Assembly (NCBI GenBank): GCA_033297205.1
Contig: MU859481.1
Coordinates: 1-13,526, forward strand
Source of the DNA: Pseudoneurospora amorphoporcata
Taxonomy: Eukaryota > Ascomycota > Sordariomycetes > Sordariales > Sordariaceae
DNA: 13,526 nt
Reading direction: 5' to 3'
Each line of letters begins with the position of its first letter. The first letter of the stretch is position 1. The position numbers and the translations under genes were made by a program. The notes below the pieces were generated by a model. That model did not search any database, was not told the DNA's origin, and saw nothing but the letters and a program-made list of their open reading frames with translations. Shown here piece by piece: positions 7,862-13,526 of the stretch.

Positions 7862-8509
7862 CACTTGGTTGGATATGATGATCTCAACGGGAGGATTTTC
7901 TTGATATGGGATCCAGAGTTAAAACAACTCATCAGAGCAAGTGCGGTGAGGTTCCTAGAGATATCTCTATAAGAAAGCCCTGAAGAAGAAAAGTTTGACT
8001 ACGCGGTTGTCTTCTTAGATCAATCTATTAAGTAGGTAGAGGAGGTGTTGCAAAGTAAGAAGAAAGTGTGGATAACGATTACTGACAGCCAGCCAAAAGA
8101 GTTACGAACGGTTCAACCAGAAGGAAATTTAACACTTAAAGTAATATTAGGCATTACTAAATCCAATGCTACAATTATTACCCTACCTACGCCATTACTA
8201 AGTACTACGCCGGCACCAGCCACTTAGAATACGATTCCCCTCCCCGATGCCTTGATAATACTATTTCTAGGCCTGACGAGCCCATCCCTAGGACCGGCAA
8301 CCCCTTCTATAGGCCCGACCAGTTTACTTGTGGGATTATCGAACTTAGTAGTGGGACTGGAGGACACGTTATCCGGAGAGGATTCGAATACGCCTACACC
8401 GACGAAAGAAATAATGCGAGAATTATAATAGTCAATATTACGGGGACTAGTAATAATAGACGAATCAGATATTTTGCAGTCTATTGAGCGAGATGAAGGG
8501 GAAGGGGAC
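7862..8509 (+). pseudogene. Ty1/copia polyprotein relic 2, part 1 (integrase C-terminus and linker)
   Basis: Coding similarity begins immediately after the LTR with LVGYDDLNGRIFLIWDPEL and RASAVRF. This is the counterpart of the integrase C-terminal segment NNLYGRIYRIWDEEL/RASAV in relic 1 near 2180. A proline- and threonine-rich linker follows and becomes acidic near 8480. Stops include TAA near 7970, TAG near 8033 and at 8225, and TAATAG near 8428. Sequence differs clearly from relic 1, so this is a separate subfamily. Everything upstream (Gag, protease, integrase core) is missing at the LTR junction. The frame resumes after the inserted LTR at 8912. Confidence 0.82.
8505..8509. repeat. Target-site duplication, left copy (GGGAC)
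   Basis: GGGAC directly precedes the solo LTR and is repeated exactly at 8912-8916 after it. A 5-bp duplication is usual for Ty3/gypsy and Ty1/copia integrases. Confidence 0.9.
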
Positions 8510-8911
8510 TGTTACGAACTTAAGCGAGTTCATAGGCTAACCAGGCCTGAGAACACAAGCTGCCAAAAGGGGTTAGGCTATACGACCATAGGCCCAGGGC
8601 AGGCTCACGATGCAAGGTAGGCTCACGGTCAGCACGAGTGAGCCAGGCTCACGACAACAGAAGTGAGCCACGACTATGGAGGTGAGCTGGGGCTCACCAC
8701 ATTACGAAGGAGTATCCGAAGCATGCAGTATAAAGGGACGACTGGGGATACTCAAATTGTCAGAGAGTTCGCTAGTAGTCAATTGATCTTATCACCGAGA
8801 CACGTATAATGCTACCATACTTATTGTGAACCTCTTAGCTTCACTGAACAGCACTGATAGTCTTTACCTTCAGCTATCCCACTTAGGCAGATCAGACTGC
8901 CGTTCGTCACA
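8510..8911 (+). mobile_element. Solo LTR (402 bp), plus strand, inserted in copia relic 2
   Basis: It runs from TGTTACGAACTTAAGCGAG to CTGCCGTTCGTCACA with perfect TG...CA ends and GGGAC on both sides. The TATA box TATAAAGGG is at 8729-8737. U3 contains GTGAGCC-A-GGCTCAC at 8638-8652 and GTGAGC/GCTCAC at 8682-8697. Removing the LTR and one GGGAC copy leaves the copia reading frame continuous, so the insertion was precise and happened into an already existing element. A solo LTR normally results from recombination between the two LTRs of a full element. It belongs to the same family as LTR 2 but in the opposite orientation. Confidence 0.93.
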
Positions 8912-8916
8912 GGGAC
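8912..8916. repeat. Target-site duplication, right copy (GGGAC)
   Basis: This is the exact partner of GGGAC at 8505-8509, flanking the solo LTR. Confidence 0.9.
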
Positions 8917-11057
8917 CTATCATTTCAATCCTTTGACGATAATGTAGATATGCTGAAACTATTTGATAGTAATAAGGATGGGGATGGGGATAGCGAGGGA
9001 AACGATAAGGAGTACGAGGAAGACCTTCCTTTCGACGAGTCGTTTGAGAACTCGTCTTTTATTGACCCTCACGATCTTGAGGAAGAGGAACCCATTCCGC
9101 CTCCACGTAACCAACTACGCCAACAATCAACGCCTGATCCTATGACTGGGGGACTGATAACGGAGTAATACTAGACATCCCCGGAACTGGAGATCCCAAT
9201 AACGGCACTGGAGGTTCTGGCGGAGATACTAGACCAAGCTCTGACAACGACAGCCTCTGGTAGACCCCGGAGACGAGCGGCACTAATATTAGTAAATATG
9301 ACCAACAAGATGAGGGTAGTTGACAGTAACTGTACGATTTAGAAGGATGAACACGGTAATCCAGTGGTTCCCTCTTTCTACTTTGGCTTACAAGAAAGAG
9401 GGCTTATCCAACAAAGCATTGAACTATTGTGTTTGACGGCGATGAAGGTAATACATAACCTCGAAACTTATCCAAATGTTCCCAAGAACTATAATCAAGC
9501 TAGAAAGCGACCAAACTTTGAAGAATACTGGAAACCTGCTATGAAGAAGCAGGTTCAAGCTCTGGAGGACAGGGGAGTCTACAACCTAGTCCCAGTTACC
9601 TCAGATATGACGGTCTTGCCTAGAAAGTAGGTTTTTAATGAGAAAGAAAACCTAGAATTAAGAACGAAGGAGGCCAGAGCTAGATAGGTAGCGTGTAGTA
9701 ACTTTAAACAAGGCTCTTAGGATATATAGGAAGTCTATACTGCGGTGGCCAACGCTGTAAGCGTTAAGATATTTCTGGCTATTATGGCGGTTATGGATCT
9801 GGATTGTTACTAGTTTGACTTCAATACTGCGTTCTTGAACGCCCTGATTCCTTCAGAAAAAAAAGTATTACGTTGAACAACCAACAGGACTAGAGAAGTG
9901 ACTACGGGAGAAACGGAACAGACGGGTCTACCTGCTTCGAAGAGCACTGTATAACCTCAAGAGGAGTCCTCTTTACTGGTTTCAAACACTCCTGCCCATT
10001 TTGAAAAGTCTGAGTTTTGAGCCAGTCAGCGACGATACTTGCCTGTTCAACAACACAAAGCTGGGAGCATTGCTGGTGCTCTACGTTGATGACTTTCTCA
10101 TTGCGGCACCAACGAAGTCGGTTATTTTCGACATCAGGGATCAACTATTGGCTCATTTCAAGCTCAAACACTTGGGACAAGTAAAGACCTTCCTCGGTTT
10201 TGATATTGTGAGGAATAGAGAGGAACGAACAGTCTTTGTATCTCAAGCCAGGTATACGAAATACCTGATCAAGAAGTTTGGCTACGATGACTTGCACGGA
10301 GTCAATACGCCATAGCCCCAGGATACTAAGGTTGGAGACCACAAGACTGAGGACGAGTTGCCAGAGCAACAGAAAAGGTATATCAAGAAGACTGGCAGTC
10401 TGAACTACCTATCAATGTCACACAGCCAGATATTACGTTTACGGTCAACAAACTTTGCGAAGCGAATGCAAAACTGACAATTAGCTCAATGACAGTTATG
10501 AAGCACCTCTTTCGATATTTGTCAAAAACTATGGATATGGGTATAGTTCTGGGCGAAAGGCTCTCGCTACGGGACATAGATTTGAAGGCATTCGGAGATG
10601 CTTCCTTTGCTAACGACCCGGCAACTCGGCACAGTACTGAAGGTCATGTGGTATTTCTGGGTGGAGGCCCAGTATTTGGAAGTCAAAGAAGCAGGCCTTT
10701 GTGACAACGAGCACTACAGAAGCAGAGTTTACTAACTTGGTCCCGACTGCAAAGTCTTTGCAATAGATTGCACATATGCTGGAAGAGCTGGGCCATGCTC
10801 AACCACCTCTAAAAGTGCTATATACGGACAGCAAAAATGCTCGAGACAGGGTTTTAAATCGCAAAGTGCCAGGAAGGAATAGGTGTATGGATGTCAGGTT
10901 CAAATGGATCATTGAGAGCGTCGAGGCACAGGAGTTTGATATCATTCACATCAGAGGAGAGGGGATGATTGCAGACGGTTTGACGAAGCCGCTGAAGGCG
11001 GATAAGCATTCCAGGTTTGTTACAATGCTGGGATTGGAGGACAGGAAGGTTCCTTAG
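8917..11057 (+). pseudogene. Ty1/copia polyprotein relic 2, part 2 (RT and RNase H), with frameshifts
   Basis: After the solo LTR the acidic linker continues (DNVDMLKLFDSNKDGDGD), then reverse transcriptase from about 9480 (ARKRPNFEEYWKPAMKKQV). RT motifs are FDFNTAFLNA at about 9820 and YVDD at 10082-10093. RNase H starts near 10580 (FGDASFAND) and contains STTEAE and YTDSKNA, ending with the TAG at 11055. Three single-base shifts break it. A run of eight A (9857-9864) stands where seven would keep the frame. One base is lost near 10413, and one near 10674 where relic 1 reads TATATTGG. In-frame TAG and TAA codons lie mainly where Gln or Trp is expected, for example at about 9628, 9685 and 9811. 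Unlike relic 1, the segment before YVDD is full length (DDTCLFNNTKLG). It is non-functional. Confidence 0.92.
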
Positions 11058-11136
11058 GTTGATTGACAGCCTTGAGCTTCTCAACACCATGATTTTGTTG
11101 TTTGTTTACTTATGATAGTCCCTGCAAAGCTGTTTC

Positions 11137-11280
11137 GGGCTACGGGGGCGTGTTGTCGGGTGGATTCATGTCCCCACCCCTCCCTTGTCTTGTCGTGTGG
11201 GTCCATGCCCTCACACCCTTCCTGTATTTTAGCCCTCCACACTTCTTTTCCTTTTCTGCTCTAACCTTCTCTCCATAACA
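11137..11280 (+). mobile_element. Polypurine tract and 3' LTR of copia relic 2
   Basis: GGGCTACGGGGGCG (11137-11150) is followed by TGTTGTCGGG, matching the layout downstream of relic 1. The LTR probably ends at CCATAACA (11280), giving about 130 bp with TG...CA ends. The body is pyrimidine-rich and has no strong TATA box (TGTATTTTAG at about 11223 is the nearest). The matching 5' LTR is not in the window, so the end cannot be confirmed by alignment or by a target-site duplication. Confidence 0.6.
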
Positions 11281-12600
11281 TATACACATCTACACATCGT
11301 TTTGCCCTCTAATCCAAGAAAAGCCATATCAAAATGTTTCCCAAGTGTAGGAGGCACGACCGAGCACCGACTGGGCGCGCGGCCCTACCTCTTACTTGTG
11401 GGTAGGGGAGAACAGTACTAGTATATAGGGATGATGAAACCCTAAGTTGGTGTTAGAATTTGCTTGACTACCTCGGGATGGTGGAGAAGAAGTATCATAA
11501 TGTAGCAGAGGGCTGGCCTTTAATACACATTCCACCGTGGCCAGGAAGTAGACCACGTCATTTTGCAGTGTGGATGGCAATACACCTTTGGTAAGTAGTG
11601 GTCTGATATTCTTGAGCTTTGTGGTGTGCACACGACCGCAATGCCTACTCCATGCGAACACAACACAACTAAACCCCTGACAGTCATGACGCCAAAACTA
11701 ACGAGGCTGGGCCTTATAGATGTCGTCTTCCCCGAGATGCAAGACTTCTGCCGCGCGATTCTAAATAAGGCGGAAATTACTGAAGCACCAACTACCATAA
11801 TAGCAATCACGCACTGTTTTCGCTCAACTTGAGGACTACTACTATTTTATAGCAGGTAGAATTATAACACGAGGCACCCGCGAATATTCTGAGCCATATA
11901 ATCTATAACCCAACACCTTCAGCGTGGGCACGTGTGAAGAATGGATGCCGTATGACATAATGACCTTAAGCTGCGTGGTGCTGAGCACAATGATGTGAAG
12001 AGGTGCGTTGAATACCAAGTATATAAAAAAAGAGAAAGTCCCTAGAACTACAGGGATATTATACAATAAAAAAAAGAAGGCAACCCAAAGGAATAAGAGA
12101 GCCCATTACAGTATTTGTACCCGAAGCGCTGGAAAACGCCGATGTGTACAAGAGCTGGCGTTGACTGTGTGCGTTAGTGTGCCGGCCGGACAAGGGCGTC
12201 TACATACCTAGTCCCTGTTCTTGTGCATGTAGAGAGAGGATAGATAACAGCTTGTGTAGATTTGTTTTGTTTCTTGTAAAGAGTATGTCGTGGTTTGTAT
12301 ATGAGAATTTCTTGTTTATAGTTACTCATTCCTTGTCTTTTTACAACGTTGGAGTTGATGCTATCCTCACCATCACCTTTCCCCTTGCTCCCGCTTCCAG
12401 CTTGCTTTCATATGCAGACGAACAGGGACGAACAAGCACATACGGCCATAGATAGTGGAAAACTCGGGATCCCGTCCGCTCTCTCATAGATAAGCCACTA
12501 ATCGCTTGACTAGTAGTTGGGTCGGTGACGACCAGCGAATCCCAAGTGCTGTATGTTTTTTTTTGGTTATAGTCACGATGTCTTTTTTGGTGTTTTAGTG
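11281..12600. other. No recognisable gene
   Basis: Only short open frames occur here, none with a domain I recognise. The longest are about 89-96 codons, on opposite strands and overlapping, at about 11392-11810. There are short A runs at about 12024 and 12068 and a T run at about 12547. It may be old, heavily decayed transposon or ordinary intergenic sequence. Confidence 0.5.
12520..12533 (+). other. Small hairpin with a GTGA loop before a T run
   Basis: GGTCG and CGACC form a perfect 5-bp stem around GTGA, which is a GNRA-type tetraloop in RNA. A run of about nine T (near 12547) follows and could stop RNA polymerase III. Just upstream, CTTGACTAGTAG resembles a tRNA-Thr anticodon arm, but no tRNA fold closes around it. 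This is a structure only; no RNA gene is claimed. Confidence 0.3.
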
Positions 12601-12605
12601 GACTG

Positions 12606-12690
12606 CTTATCTTATCGTGTACATCTTATCGCGCTTGCATCCTTATGGATAAAACTCCCTTATCGGTATCTGCAGGTCTTATCTCTTATC
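12606..12690. promoter_or_regulatory. Cluster of six GATA-factor sites
   Basis: CTTATC occurs at 12606, 12611, 12625, 12659, 12678 and 12685. Every copy reads (A/C)GATAAG on the minus strand, so all six fit the HGATAR consensus of fungal GATA factors such as AreA/NIT2 and the siderophore regulators. A seventh, AGATAAG, lies on the plus strand at 12488-12494. By chance about 0.04 such hexamers would be expected in 85 bp at even base composition. The cluster is about 380 bp upstream of the LINE fragment and may be part of its 5' promoter region or a leftover host upstream region. Binding is inferred, not shown. Confidence 0.6.
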
Positions 12691-13066
12691 GGTTGCTGGC
12701 GATGATGGCTTCGCCTATTGAACGTCCGAAAGACACTATGGTTACTCGTGGACGAGAAGTCGGCGAATGGTTATGAGCATTTCTTCCAGTAACGGTCGAT
12801 TCTGAATTGACTCGTTTGTTTTTGTCTTGCTTTCTTTAGTCAAGCTTGCATCCGTTTGCCTGAAGTGACTGGTACCTCTGCAAGGTATCATGGCAGAGAG
12901 ATCGCTCGTCGATTACCAGTTGATGGTTTACCTGGTATATTGATGGCTTCAGGACAGATGGAAGTGGTGACGAAATGGAATAAAAGTGGGACGATCCAAC
13001 CCATGTACTCACTGCCGGTACTGCGTCCACGGTTCATATGAGAGACACTCCCTTCCCAAGTGTTGA
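12691..13066. other. No clear gene; possible LINE 5' region
   Basis: Open frames of about 60 codons overlap on both strands and none is recognisable. The stretch directly precedes the LINE ORF1 fragment in the same orientation, so it may be its 5' untranslated region or a degraded N-terminal part of ORF1. A stop (TGA at 13064-13066) closes the ORF1 frame upstream. Confidence 0.4.
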
Positions 13067-13526
13067 AGATCATCTTTTCAGTTTTCAGCAGAAGCTCGTG
13101 TATTCTTTCTCCGACTAGATAGGGACTCCCCTTTCGCCAACAACGACACCTTCGCCATTCGCAACGAGGTTCAGTCTCTTCTCCGCCTCGCCCCCACTGA
13201 CATCCCCGGCTGCCATAAGGTCCCCTCTGGCTTTGCCCTCGTGCCTAAAGATGACGCTGTCCGCAAGACCCTCCTGGATCACAAAGATGAGATTGGTGCC
13301 CGTTTTGGCTGCGTCCAAGTCGAAGTGCCCAAGAAATGGGTAACCTACGCCGTCCAGAACGTGCCTATGACGATGCGGCTCGGCAGCGGCCCCGTCGATA
13401 CCACTACTACCATTAAGGATGAGGTCCTCGTCTGTCACACGGACATTGCCCACAGTCCAGGGGTTAGGATTGCAAGACTCAACAGAGCCTCAACGCCTAG
13501 CATTAGCCTCAAGATGCTCAGTGGCC
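13067..13526 (+). CDS. Tad1-like LINE ORF1 (Gag-like) fragment, open at the window end
   Basis: An uninterrupted frame of 153 codons runs off the right edge. It reads FLRLDRDSPFANNDTFAIRN, then GCHKVPSGFALVPKD, then VPKKWVTYAVQNVPMTMRL, then DEVLVCHTDIAHSPGVRIAR. Fungal Tad1-clade non-LTR retrotransposon ORF1 proteins share this order of landmarks: an RLP-like start with a charged helix, a P-x-GFAL strand, a KW-x-x-YAV-x-NVP block and an E-V/P-x-x-R block. ORF1 is an RNA-binding, Gag-like protein made ahead of the endonuclease/RT ORF2. No ATG lies early in the frame, so the true start is lost or further upstream. Codons are GC-ending (GCC, CTC, GTC) and there are no TAG/TAA stops, unlike the other elements here. 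It may be intact or a fragment; the rest is outside the window. Confidence 0.75.

Noticed and set aside
11392..11832. Overlapping open frames of 68-96 codons on both strands
   Set aside because: No recognisable domain, overlap on opposite strands, and no homologous features; insufficient to call a gene.
12497..12555. tRNA-Thr-like sequence (CTTGACTAGTAG) followed by a T run
   Set aside because: No acceptor stem, D arm or T arm with a TTCGA loop can be formed. At most it is a relic.
12856..13041. 61-codon plus-strand frame before the LINE ORF1
   Set aside because: It is in a different frame from ORF1, short, and without recognisable motifs.
13115..13453. 112-codon minus-strand open frame
   Set aside because: It is the antisense of the LINE ORF1 fragment, whose protein pattern is recognisable on the plus strand.

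Overview
The window looks like transposon-rich chromosomal DNA from a filamentous ascomycete (Pezizomycotina). I find no ordinary host gene. Almost everything recognisable belongs to retrotransposons, in nested or truncated copies from at least four families. Most are riddled with premature stops of the kind left by repeat-induced point mutation (RIP): CAG or CAA to TAG or TAA, and TGG to TAG. The host is inferred from this decay pattern and from the element types (Ty1/copia, Ty3/gypsy with a fungal-type gag, Tad1-like LINE). No species can be named.

Layout. (1) 1-95: the first ~95 bp of a minus-strand LTR that begins with the terminal sequence TGTTACGAACTTAAGCGA. (2) 96-~1015: a minus-strand LTR element. 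It has a 5'-truncated LTR with a TATA-bearing palindrome, a primer-binding site that matches the anticodon arm of initiator-Met tRNA (half-tRNA priming), a gag-like start, and a degenerate in-frame repeat array with a 36-bp (12-codon) basic unit. (3) ~1023-4862: a plus-strand Ty1/copia relic, 5'-truncated but otherwise complete through integrase, proline-rich linker, reverse transcriptase, RNase H, polypurine tract and a short 3' LTR. It keeps a single reading frame despite about 28 stops. (4) ~4885-7166: the gag and protease half of a minus-strand Ty3/gypsy element, lacking RT, RNase H and integrase. (5) 7167-7861: two minus-strand LTRs in direct tandem that share R-U5 but have different U3 regions. 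(6) 7862-11280: a second, different Ty1/copia relic on the plus strand, cut at its 5' end by the tandem LTRs. It is interrupted by a plus-strand solo LTR (8510-8911) flanked by a perfect 5-bp target-site duplication. (7) 11281-~13066: no recognisable gene, but a dense cluster of six GATA-factor sites at 12606-12690. (8) 13067-13526: the start of a Tad1-like LINE ORF1, open to the window edge and free of the RIP-type stops seen elsewhere.

The elements do not form a pathway. The window reads as an insertion history: old RIP-damaged copia relics, then gypsy-family LTR insertions and recombination, with a less damaged LINE fragment at the right. The least ordinary signals are the paired LTRs with swapped U3 modules, the small palindromes in those U3s, the repeat array in the half-tRNA-primed element, and the GATA-site cluster.
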